From positions 356,706 to 404,832 of the forward strand of contig NW_022985204.1 of assembly GCF_010093535.1 (NCBI RefSeq): a stretch of DNA of 48,127 nucleotides, given 5' to 3'. A program made the position numbers and the translations under genes. The notes beneath the pieces were generated by a model that saw nothing but the letters and a program-made list of their open reading frames with translations, made no database searches and was not told where the DNA came from. Positions 31,833 to 42,958 of the stretch are shown in pieces. This stretch comes from Lindgomyces ingoldianus (taxonomy: Eukaryota > Ascomycota > Dothideomycetes > Pleosporales > Lindgomycetaceae). Each line of letters starts with the position of its first letter. Positions within the stretch are counted from its first letter, which is position 1.

Positions 31833-34559
31833 GCGTCGTGTCCTCTCTTTCCCCATATTCTCTCTCCCTCTAGTAGCTTCATGTCTCTCTCTTTATTTTA
31901 GGCGCTTATCGCCCTATTCTAATTAGGATCTTTCACTTCATTCCACCCCACATATGTATTGCGGTGACTATTTGGTGGTGGCTTCCGTTCCACAACATCT
32001 CTCATACAGGTGATTGAGTGTGTCCGAGTGAGGCGGTGTGGCTGGAGAGGATTTTGATATCTCTACAAGCCCGTGATCGGTAAACGGAAGATATGAGAAC
32101 AGCTCCAGGTAACAAACTCCCCCACCCGCCACAACCTACGTTGGCCAACATCGAGTTTCAGCCTCACACCGAACGACTGAACAGCCTTGCTCCACAACAT
32201 GCAATTAGCTCAACGGCTTTCCAACTTATCAATTTCTACCGATATGTTCACAGACATCAAACTGCTCACCTTGGCAACTACTCATCTTCACGTCCTGGGC
32301 AGCGATCGGAACAGATCCCGGCCACTCTTCGTGCCAAATCCTATCCCGTGAGCCATTATTATATTGACTGCCCTATGCCACGAACTCCCGCCCAATCTGT
32401 CTCACGGACCTAATGATGGTAGAAGACTGTCTTGATCCCCTTTAGGTTGACGACACCTCCAGCGCTTACAATGTTATTCGTGCTTAAGCCCAAGAGGCCT
32501 CAGACACTGCCTAACTTACCCAATCGGGGTGCAAGTCCAAATGCACTAAGCTTCGCCTTTCAAACCCCAACCTTTTTGTCCTACGGGTCTGCTGTCTATA
32601 ATCGTGTCAACTGCTTTGCTACTGAAGTTCACAGCAACGACGAAGCGATCCTCTAACAGTGCTTCGATAGCCGCTCCCACCAGCAGCTTAACGCTAAATA
32701 AGGCTGCAGGATCAGCATTGGGGGGATTAAGCGAACCTATCTCATAGCTTCCATCTAGTATCACGACTTCTGCGGCCTGTCCGACATCATTCTCCAAGAC
32801 TCTCGAGATTGGTTCGAAGATTTCTACGACAAGTGGGAAGCCGTCGCCAGGGAAATGACCGTGAAGATAGACAACTTCAAGAAGAAGTGCTGGGATTGGT
32901 TTAGCTCCAAAGTCGTACCCCTAATCAAGCACGCCCTAAAAGTTGTAATTGATCGCGAGGAAGCCGCATATGAGTATTCAGAGACGGAGAAGTTTTGGAA
33001 CGAGGTGTGCATGGTCTATGCCAACGTTCTCCAGGCTGGAGAATAAATCTACAAGGTGGGAAAACTCGCCCATAGTACTTCCTAGACTCTGAAAACCTTA
33101 AGAACCTCCATCGCTGCAATGAACGCATTGCACCAAGAAATGTATCTTTATAAGCTCGCCATAGGTTCTTCTCCGATCTTCCGTATAATAATGACTATTA
33201 GGGATTAGCTATATAGTTTTTAAGTTTCACATATTTCCTGCTTTCGTGCACTTTCCACTCCTACTCAATATATCATTTCCATCTTAGCGTCCGATGAAAG
33301 TCTTCAAATCTGGAGACAGCCATGGTCCACGCCTGTGATACAGAGTCGTTTCATCCTAGCCTCGCCAACTTATATGAACACCAGGCACTGGTATTATATC
33401 TTCTGTCCGCTAATCATCTCTCGTGTTCCCTATCCTTCCTCCTGAGATATCGGCGCTTTCCCCAGCACATAGGCTAGAGAATGAGCGGTTGCCTTTCTCG
33501 GTGCCCGAAATTTGAGTGAGATTCTTCTACGAAGGTGTCCGTAGTTCTTGTCCATAGATCATTCCTCCACTCAATTATCCGCCTCAAATCCCAAATTTGC
33601 CTTCAATTTAGTTCTCAAGCTCTTATCCCCCACGCCTTGACTTCGCAAACCAGCAGTGGTACAAACAGCTCGCCCAAAGACTCGAGAATAGAAATTTACT
33701 AAAGGGGCTAGAGCTCCAGTCCAGATATTACACCCATCTGGAGTATTATAGCAGCGTGTGGTTGATTACGAGGGGTGGGGGTTTAACCAGGGCATCTGAG
33801 GATTTTAGCGAGCCAAATAATCCAATCAGTCCATACCAACTCTACCCCCATCCCAATTCCTGCACAGTGCGATTTAGGGCATCATGCTCAGCGAAATAGT
33901 GGCAATGGAGATCGTCCCCCCGGCCACCAACACCAGCAAAGGAATTGACAAAGCCTTCTTCGATTCTAGGAAACAATGTCTGTTAGCTTCGACGTACGAA
34001 AGGAGAACTCGTGTGGCGTCCATGTGTCTGCTACGCCCCCCAACAGCCTAAAATGCGTTCCCCTCACCACGCTACAGAAATGCGACTTCGCCACCATCGT
34101 AGCCGAAAACCCCGTCCATATCACCCTCCTTGCGTGCAGGAAGACCAATTGGTACTGAGTGGTGAAATCTAAATCCTAGGTGGGGGATGGGCGGGCACAG
34201 CTGCGAGAGGCGTGACGAGCTCGACAATTAGGACCGCGAAGAAGCAAATCCCACAGGAGAACAACTCGTTAACTTTGCACGCTTATATGCAGGGGAATTT
34301 CTACTTGCTCTATAACTTCGCGGATGTAACACCCTAGAGGGACGCCACGAGCTGCCCTAGAACTGTGGAATTTCGTCGCAGGGCTAGTTCTTCGATGCGA
34401 ACACTACGCTCACGTGGGTTGCTTTTGAGGTCGCATTTATCCATCTGGATTTAGACGGGGTATATTTATCCCAGTGCGAATTCCATAAGGTGTACTAACA
34501 AGACGTCAGGACAGGGTGGGCCAACAAGGCGCAGTACAGTATTCACTGTACAGACAACA
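31833..34559. other. Gene-poor stretch with unassigned open fragments
   Basis: 2.7 kb with no recognisable gene. An open plus-strand segment at 32759-33046 (95 codons, helical, charged; contains DIILQDSRDWFEDFYDKWEA) lacks a start and ends at TAA; it looks like a fragment of a former gene, family unknown. Another open piece, 33976-34158 (60 codons with an ATG), is followed by protein-like sequence broken by stops to about 34340 (for example NNSLTLHAYMQGNFYLLYNF). Both are probable relics. Composition is normal until about 34550, where it changes abruptly to AT-rich. Confidence 0.45.
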
Positions 34560-37293
34560 TTACTAATATAAAGAAAGTTTTTTATATTATAAAAAATTAG
34601 AATAAAAGCTAAGTAATAATAAAAAGTAAGTAATTATTAAGCATATACTTAAGCTATATACATAAGAATTTTTCTCTTAGCTAGCAGTTATAGCTAATAT
34701 AGCTAATTCTTTACATGCTAAGTATAATTTAGGCTATATTAGTATAAACTAGCTTAGTATGTTTATAAAGCGTTATCTAAAGCTTAAAGTAAAGTTTTAA
34801 GTATAAGTATAATTAGTAAATATCTAGCCTTGTCAGATTGAAGCACTGTTTCTAGGCTTCCTGAGATGAATGATGGGTTTGGATATGATGTATGGGATGA
34901 TTGATTGATTGTATTGATTTATCGATCCTTTTTCTGCTCTACTCGTGTTGCTTGGCTACGGCGGACTGTTAGCTGGTGAAGGGAAAAAACTAATTGCTAA
35001 TTTAAAAATTCTTTACCCTACACATAATTATAGCCTTTAGCTACTTACAACTTTATAATTATTTTATACACGTTTATACATGTTAATTTTATAATGCCTA
35101 GTAAGTGTCTTCTAAATAGTTACATTGTACAAGTGCTTACTAATATAGTGGCAATGTAGAAGAACGTTCTAAGATTAACCTTAAACTATACTAACTTTAT
35201 CTACTTAAGCTTTTCTATAAAGGTGTTATATACACGCAGATAGCTACTTACTTTTTTAAAAAGTTTTAAGTCTATGTTACTTCTTATATAATTAAGTAGT
35301 AGTTTTAAATATAAAATATAAAGTAACACTTTTTTACTAAAGTTAAAAATAAAGTTAAAAATTAAATTTAGGTGCTATTCTTTAAAGTTAGGCTTAAAGA
35401 TTTAGATATGCTTTATATACTACATAATAAAAGCTTCTAAATTAGAAAATATACACTTATATAACTTTAATTTAAGCTTAGATTACATAAAAAAGTGTAA
35501 AGTGTTAAATAAAGCTAGTAAGTAAATAAGCTTATATAACAACTTATTAGTTAAAAGCTAAAAAAAGGTGTTATTAATAAGTATAAGTAAAGGTATCTTT
35601 ATACACACTTTTATTAACATAGCTATATTATTATATAAGACTAGTTATTTTACATCTATTATATAATAAACTATAAGGTAGTAGAGCGCTGCAAGCGCAA
35701 CCTGCAGCAACACTATAGGGAGTATATTGTTTCTAGCCTAAACTTTATCTAGTTTATTAATAGCTATAGTAAGCTAAAACTATACAGCATAAAAATCTAT
35801 GCATGTATTAATGCGTACTTATAATATATTATATAGATTTATGTTAGAATCTCTACCTACACTACTATTAGCTGCTTTTGCTAGTTTCTTAAGACACTTA
35901 AAAAAACAGAGTAGTAACTATGTTTTATATAATTTAATTAAAAAATAGAGATAGTTATGCTAGTAAATGCTTATTACTAGCTTTAAAAGTTTATAAAGCC
36001 TAAGCTTTTATTTAATTAGTACTACTTTTATAGCATAAGTATATTAAATTAGTAAATTAAAGCTTAGTAGTAGTAACTTTTAAAAGGCCTTTTTTTTTAT
36101 TAGTAAGTTAGTATTTTATATAATACTTATTACTTTATTTTACTTTAAGTAGGATTACTTTTACTACTTTTAAACCTAAAGCTTTTTTTTAAAAAATAGC
36201 TTAGCTAATTAGCTTACTATCTATACTATATATATTTTTATACTTTATAAGAAACTATATAGCTTTATATAACTATAGAACACACATTTAATTTAAAGGC
36301 AGAAGAACTGTTTAAACAGCATAGTTAAGAAGCCTTTTATGCTTTATTACTATTTTAGAGCCTATGTCTAGAACTAGGCTTTTTTATTTAATGCTAATTA
36401 GCTTTATATAACTAAAAAAAGAGTTAATAGTTAGAATATAAATGCCTACCTCCTATAAGATACACTTTAGTAGTGTAATAGGGTACTAGATTTGCTTAGA
36501 TTTAACAGCGTAGCTGCAGCTTACTCTAACTTTTAGGATTATATAACACTATATCTAGATGTTTATCTTTAGCTTTAAGTAAAAGCATAATACTATATCT
36601 AGAACAGTCTTTAGCCTATACTATCTCTACTTAAGTTACTTATTAAAGCATAGAATTAGTAAGTAAGGTTTTATATAATATGCTTAATATAAAAGTATCT
36701 AATTTAACTAAAGTAATTAAAACATAGTTTAAGATGTTAATCTTAAAACTAACTTTAGTAAGAAAATACTTATTAATCCTAATCTAGCTTAGTAGATTTA
36801 TGTAGATGTAGTAACTAAGCCTTTATCTTTTTTATAGTATGTTTAAATTTTTTATAGTTTTTTTCTTAGTTCTTTTTTTAGTTCTTTTCTTTGTATAACA
36901 TACAATCTATTGTTACTATAAGTGCCTAAAATAAGTTTTATCCTACTATAGAACAGTCTTATAGTAAGTAGTCTACTAAATATAAGTTTTATCTAGACTA
37001 TAGCATTTAAATTTAACCTCTTACACCTACATAAATTATATAAGACAAAGAAGAGATAATCTGTCTAAAGAATATACTTAAAAGTATAAAAAAAAATGTT
37101 TATCTTTTTTATATAAGCTGCTTTACATACACTAGTAGAATTAGCATATTAGTAGTTAATCTAGTGTACATCTTTGCTTTCTGTTTAAAGCTATATAACA
37201 GCTAAGCTCTTTATTCTTATAATTCTCTACTTTGTATAATATAAGGTAATTAATAAGTGTAAGTAAATTAATAGTATTAAACAGCTATGTATA
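34560..37293 (+). mobile_element. RIP-like decayed transposon block with an integrase-core-like relic
   Basis: Extremely AT/TpA-rich with stops in all frames. Between about 35790 and 36340 the plus strand still reads, with stops, like the catalytic protein of a fungal integrase-core (DDE/rve-like) element. A segment KIYACINAY is followed by IYVRIS. Further on there are patterns resembling LFNQYYFYGTSTLNQRIEAWW in which Gln and Trp codons have become TAA/TAG. Then comes a stretch FIRNYIALYNYRTH. The element ends are not identifiable and more than one element may be involved. Homology is recognised by pattern only. Confidence 0.6.
34830..34985. other. Non-mutated island inside the AT-rich block
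   Basis: About 155 bp of normal composition (includes GGCTACGGCGGACTG and a GATTGATTGATTG run) flanked on both sides by TpA-rich decayed sequence. It is probably single-copy DNA that escaped mutation between two repeats. No coding motif seen. Confidence 0.55.
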
Positions 37294-37611
37294 TGTCACA
37301 ATTATGCACAAGTAAGGTTATAGAGCTTCACAGAGGTCTAGTTTAATTACTACGTGAGGTATTATAGTAGGTACAAGATGTTGTGTGAGGAACAGGAAGG
37401 TTTAGAAGGAAATTAGTAATTAAATACTTAGCTTAGAAGTCTAAGCGCTTTAAGTATAAATTAAGCCTATTCTAGGTTTAGTTAGTGTTAAGGCAGTTTA
37501 TGCTTAAGTTTATGTCTATATTATGTTATATTTATGTTAGACGTGCACTAATAATACTCTAGTACACATCTAATACAGTTATGTCTAGGATCTAGAGAGG
37601 ATACTATAACA
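37294..37611 (-). repeat. LTR 1 (3' LTR of copy A)
   Basis: 318 bp, TGTCAC at the left end and ATAACA at the right. The purine tract of the element adjoins its inner side on the sense (minus) strand. Ungapped alignment to the LTR at 42641-42958. Confidence 0.9.
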
Positions 37612-40600
37612 GTACCCCCCCCTTTATTAGAAAGAGAATTCTTTACATTAGTAGTTCTAGCATTAGGTTATCTTTGTTAGGGTACAGGTTTAGTTTAGAT
37701 AAGTATTAGGCATAGAATTAAGTTACTACAGAGTTTTTTTATAGAGCTTTTGCAGGTTCCTATAACAGTTTATTATATCTAGTTTATTTTATAAGGTATT
37801 TATAGATACATTTCTTTTTATTAAACTAAATCTATTTAATGTCTTTTATAATATATTCTAGTTTATTATTTATAATAATAGGTTTAGGTAGTAGGTTTAG
37901 CTGTCTAGGTAGATAGTTAGATTTAAAGGCTGCTTAGCGCAGCAACAATACATAGAACACAGGGTGTATCTTTATGCTATTAGGTAGGATTAATTAGTAA
38001 GTGTATAATAAAACTATATAAGCTACTGTAAAGGGGCTAAGGTTTTTCTAATTAAGTTTTTTTAATTATTAGTTTATTTAGATATTTCTAGTGTCTAGCT
38101 AGACCTTCTTACTAGCTGCATATGTAGGGGTAGAGGTTTAAAATTAGTTTATGTACTCTTGTTAAAAAGCTTAAGCCTATGTAAGCTTTTTATAAATATA
38201 TTTAGATATATTTTAGATTTTGTTAATAAGTTTATTTACATTTATTACTTATATAAATTAATAAGTTAGTTAGAGGGTATTTATAAGTAGTTTAAATCTT
38301 ATTTAGGAGTAGTATTTATAGTTTACTAAGAATAGGGATACTTATGTTAATTTAGATGTTATGTTATTAGCTTTAAACTATGCTATAGCTAACTATTTTA
38401 CTTAGTTATTCTACTAGTAGTTTATGTACACTTATAGAACTTATTTTATTATAGTGTTTATGTTCTTAGTTTAGCTGTTAGTCTCTAGGTAAAAAGCTAT
38501 AAATAGATAAGAGATAATTTAGAGCTATTTACAGAGTTTGTCCTAGAAGGCTAAGACAAACTATGTACCTCTGTCTAATATAATTATGTTAGGCAGGCTA
38601 TAGTAAACTTATACGTATTAGTAAAATAACTAGGCTATATTAGAGGCAGTTATAAAAGAACATAGTATTAAGTGTTAATACTTAGTTAAGTAATTAATAA
38701 CTACTATAATATTTATGTACTCTTTAGATAAAGGTAGGTTTATAATAAAATTAATTAATATATTTTTTTAAGCTTATTTAAAGATTAAGAGCAGTTTAAG
38801 TAGGCTATTATACTTTTTTTAAAAGGCCTTTACTTTACAGCAAGTATAGCAACATAATATGTATTAGCGTACAGTATAGAACATGCAGGGCTAGTAGTAC
38901 TCTCTCTATAGTAGGTTAAGAGTCTTTCCTCTGCCTAGGTGTCTTCTAACAGGCAAGTTATGTATAATTTAGAGTAGTTTAATTCTTAGTTTATTAAAAT
39001 TAAAGATTATAAGTTAGTTATAGTAATATAGCTTACTATTTTAGTTTTTATAGTTAGCTAGTGTTACTTTTTTTAACTAACTAGCGCTGTTTTAAAGTAG
39101 GTTTAAGGTTTCTTAAATAAATTTATTATTTAGATACTTATTAGTAATAATTTAATTAATTCTCTAATTTATTTTATTTAGGTTAAGGTCTAAAAATAGC
39201 TTAAGTTAAAGTAAAGTTTAGTGTTAAGCCTTTTACACTTTTTTTTAAGTAGAGATGTTTTAACATTGCCTTATAAAAGCATCTAGTTTCCCTCTGTTTT
39301 AACTAAAATAATAAGTAATTTTAAAATTAAAACAGAATAAGTATTTAGACTAATAGGCTTATTAGTAGCTAAGTTATTTTATAGTTACAAAGTACTACAA
39401 GTTCTTATAGTTAAATAGGACTTATATTAGATGCGCTGCACTTTCTAGTTTAGGTTGCTATTATTTAAAGTAGCGTACTATAGTAAGTAATTTTTTATTA
39501 TAGATCTTATAATTGCCTTCTACAGAACTTATTCTTTTTAAGAAGTATGTAATAGGCCTAATAGTCCTGTCTAGCTTAGTCTAGAAAAGAACTTCTGCTA
39601 CTATGTAGTCTAAGGCATTAGCTTCTATAAGTATTAGTAGTTTAAAGTTAAAGTAGTAGAGTATTAAAGCTTTAGTAAAAGCTTTCTTTAGCTAGTTAAA
39701 GAACTATTAGTAATTTAAGTTAAAGTTAAATTAAACTCTTTTCTTAGTAAGTATAATTATAGGGCTTACTAGCTGCAAAAAGTTGTTAATAAATTATTAG
39801 TAGAAGTTAGTAAATTTTATAAAGGCTTAAACATTTTTTATATCTTTTAGGTATTACTAATCTAGCATAGTCTAAACTTAAATAGGGTCTATTTAGATGC
39901 TATCTATAAAGATTACATATTCTAAATATATAACCTTTAATTAGTAAAACTTGCATTTATTTATATTAAGTTATAGACCTGCTTCTTTTATAGCCTTTAG
40001 CACTAGGCGTACATGCTGTTTATGCTTTAAAAGGCTATTACTGTAGATTAAAATATTATTAATATACATAGTGTAGAACATGTCTAGGTAGGGTTAGAGT
40101 AAGTTGTTTACAAAATATTAAAAAGTACTAGGCGTGTTAGCTAAGCTAAAAGGCATTACTAGGTACTTAAATAGTCTATATTAGGTCTAAAACGCTGTTA
40201 GCTACTTATTACCCTTTACTATCCTTAGCTTATTAAAGGCAGTAATAATATTTAACTTTATAAAATACTTTACTTTACTTAGTTAGCTTAAGGTTTTTTA
40301 TAAAAAAGGAATTAAGTATTAGTTTTTAATAGTAATAGTGTTTAGTTTTTAGTAGTTAATATAAAATTAAAGCCTACCTTTAAGTTTTTTTATAAATAGT
40401 ATAAGTAATACTACTAGTAAAAAGCTAGCTTAAATAAACTTTTTTTTTAGGTTCTTATTAAGGTATTTTTAGAGCACTTTTAATTTATTTAGTAACATCT
40501 TATATAGTAGCCTATAACTAGGTTATTTACTAGGCTTAAGAGTTATTTAGTAATTATATAGATATTATATTAAAAGCTTATTAAACTTGTCTTAAAAAAA

Positions 40601-42640
40601 GATATATAACAAGTTATAGTAGTTTTAAAAGACTATTATTTTTAAGTTAGTGTGTTTTTAGAGAGCTAAAGCTTAGTCTATATTAGAAATTATAACTACG
40701 TAGATTTTGTAATCTAGTTATTAAGCTAGGGTTATAAATAGGGCAGGTCCTATGTAGCAGATGTCTATCTGCTGTTTAAGTCCTAGTTTGTGTTTAAATT
40801 AGGTAGGTAAAGGTTTCTTAAAGGCTTTCTTTTCTTTAGGTTTAAGCAGTTGTTAAATTATTTTATATAGCCTATCTTAGTAAAAGGCCTAGCTTGTTAG
40901 CCTTACTTAGGTAGTTTTTTTTTAAGTTATTAAAAAGTAGGTCTAGAGACCTTCTATATTAAGTGCTATTTAGGTGTTGTTTAGATGTAAGCGTAAGCAT
41001 ACATCTTAGCATTAAGAAGAGTTAAAGTTTAGAACTTACTTTTAGTAATTAAAGGCAACCTTATGCTAATACAGCTATAGTTGTTCTAGAATTAGGTTAT
41101 AATGTTCTATGTTTATTACATAGAGTTTAATCTGCTCCTTATAGTGTTAGTAGGTAATTATAATAGTTATAGTATAGAAGATAGAACTTTTTTTAAGTTG
41201 TTTTTTATTAAATCTAGTTAGGTAAATTATTTAGGTAAGTAGTGTTAATTAAAAATTTAGTTTATGCGCTAGTTCTTTATTAATATAACCTATGCTATTT
41301 GCTTCTAAGTTAATAAGAGCCTATATTAGGGCTAATACAGTTCTTTGTTGTAAACATATAGGAATATTAACTTAGTACTTTTAGTTATTAGTAGGGGACT
41401 TAGCCTATAAGTTAGCAGAGATCTAGTGTTAAATTAGTTCTAGGGGGCAACTTAGCCCTAGAACAAGCCTTTTTGTAGGCTTTTACTGCTATAGCTGCAG
41501 CTATGTTAAGAGTAGTAAGAGGGATTAGAGCTTAAATATAAGTTAGAGCTCTTATAAAAACAAGATTAAAATAGTAAGAATCTTTAATAAGTACTAGCAG
41601 CGCTACTTACGCAGACTTAAGAAAAGGGAATAAAGTAGTTTTAGAAGATATAACTATGCTTACTGCACTTAAAACATTAACTTTTTTTTTTATAATCTTT
41701 ACGCTTTTTAGAACTAACTAGAGCATAATTTAAATTAATTTTTATTATGTTAGGGTCCTTATTTGCAACTGCGCTAGTTTAGGGGCGTATTAGGGCTTAT
41801 ATAGGGAGGAACCTTATGTTATTATTGTAGGTAGCAATTAGGTTTACATACGCGTTAAGGTTGTTTAAAAGAGGTTTTCCTACTATAGCGCGTTATAGTT
41901 TAGTTAAGAGGGAGTTATATAGGGCTGTAATTAGACCTATCTTATTTAGGCCTGTATTAAATACAAGTTAGTAGAACTTAGTAAAGTGTAAAGTAAAGCT
42001 TTTCTTTCTTTGTTATAGGGTGTTTAGGCAACTTAGGGCTGTTAACTTTTTATTTAGGTCTCTATAGGTTGCTTGCAGGAACGCTATAAATTAGTCTAGG
42101 TTAATAATATCCTTATTTATTAGTAAGTTAATTAAGGCTGTTATGTTACAGTTAAGTTAAGAGTAGGCATATAGTAACTAGAAGTGTTTAGAAGGGAATT
42201 AGTCTACGTTTTCTTTAAGTTTATATTAGAGCTTATGTAGGAAGGAAGGTAGGTTTTTCTATTTTCTGTTAAACAGTAGAGGATTAAGGAGTTAGTTAGA
42301 TTTTATTACTAGGTTAAAAAGGTTATAGGTTATAAGTGGCGTTAGGCAGGAGGGAGTTAAGCTATCTCTAGACTTCTAGGTAAGCTTTAAGGCTAGTAAG
42401 TTCTTAGTTCCTACTACTATAACAAGAGTTAAGGCAGAAATAGACTGCTTAATAGCGTAAAGCTGTTTTTTAAAGTTCTTTTAAAAAGCTTTAAAGCTTA
42501 TAACATAGCAGCTTTCTTATAGAGTAAGCACTTTTTAAAAGGCTTTTTAGCTTACTTTAATAGCTTAGAGTTATGTAAGTACTAAGCTTATTAGATTAGA
42601 TTTAGAGGCTATTCTTAGCTAGAGTTTTAACACAACGTAA

Positions 42641-42958
42641 TGTTATAATTATGCACAAGTAAGGTTATAGAGCTTTGCGGAGGTCTAGTTTAATTACTAC
42701 GTAAGGTATTATAGTAGGTACAAGACGTTGTGTAAGGAACAGAAAAGTTTAGAAGGAAATTAGTAATTAAATACTTAGCTTAGAAGTCTAAGCGCTTTAA
42801 GTATAAATTAAGCCTGTTTTAGGTTTAGTTAGTGTTAAGGCAGTTTGTGCTTAAGTTTATGTCTATGTTGTGTTGTGTTCATGTCAGACGTGCACTAATA
42901 ATACTCTAGTACGCGTCTAATACAGTTATGTCTGGGATCTGGGGAGGATACTGTGACA
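42641..42958 (-). repeat. LTR 2 (5' LTR of copy A)
   Basis: 318 bp, ends TGTTAT and GTGACA. Less mutated than the other two LTRs over its right half (keeps TGGGATCTGGGG-type and CGCG sites). Directly abuts the truncated start of copy B. Confidence 0.9.

Larger units (their letters stand above)
37294..42958 (-). mobile_element. Ty3/gypsy chromovirus-type LTR retrotransposon, copy A, full length but mutated
   Basis: 5665 bp bounded by two 318-bp LTRs in the same orientation (37294-37611 and 42641-42958). On the minus strand the order is 5' LTR (42958-42641), gag region, protease, reverse transcriptase, RNase H, integrase, chromodomain region, polypurine tract (complement of the C-run at 37615-37623), 3' LTR. 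The RT active site reads YINNILIY near 40045-40080 on the minus strand, where YxDD is expected; both Asp codons have become Asn. RT before integrase defines Ty3/gypsy. All frames are closed by many TAA/TAG codons, so it is dead. No clear matching target-site duplication: left flank GTATA, right flank GCTAC. Confidence 0.85.

Noticed and set aside
37610..37630. Run of C (37615-37623) as a telomere-like or assembly artefact
   Set aside because: On the minus strand it is the purine tract expected beside the 3' LTR, matched by the G-run before the LTR at 47182.
37294..42958. Reading the AT-rich block as a mitochondrial segment because of very high AT content
   Set aside because: LTR pairs, Ty3/gypsy domain order and transition-only differences show decayed nuclear retrotransposons instead.
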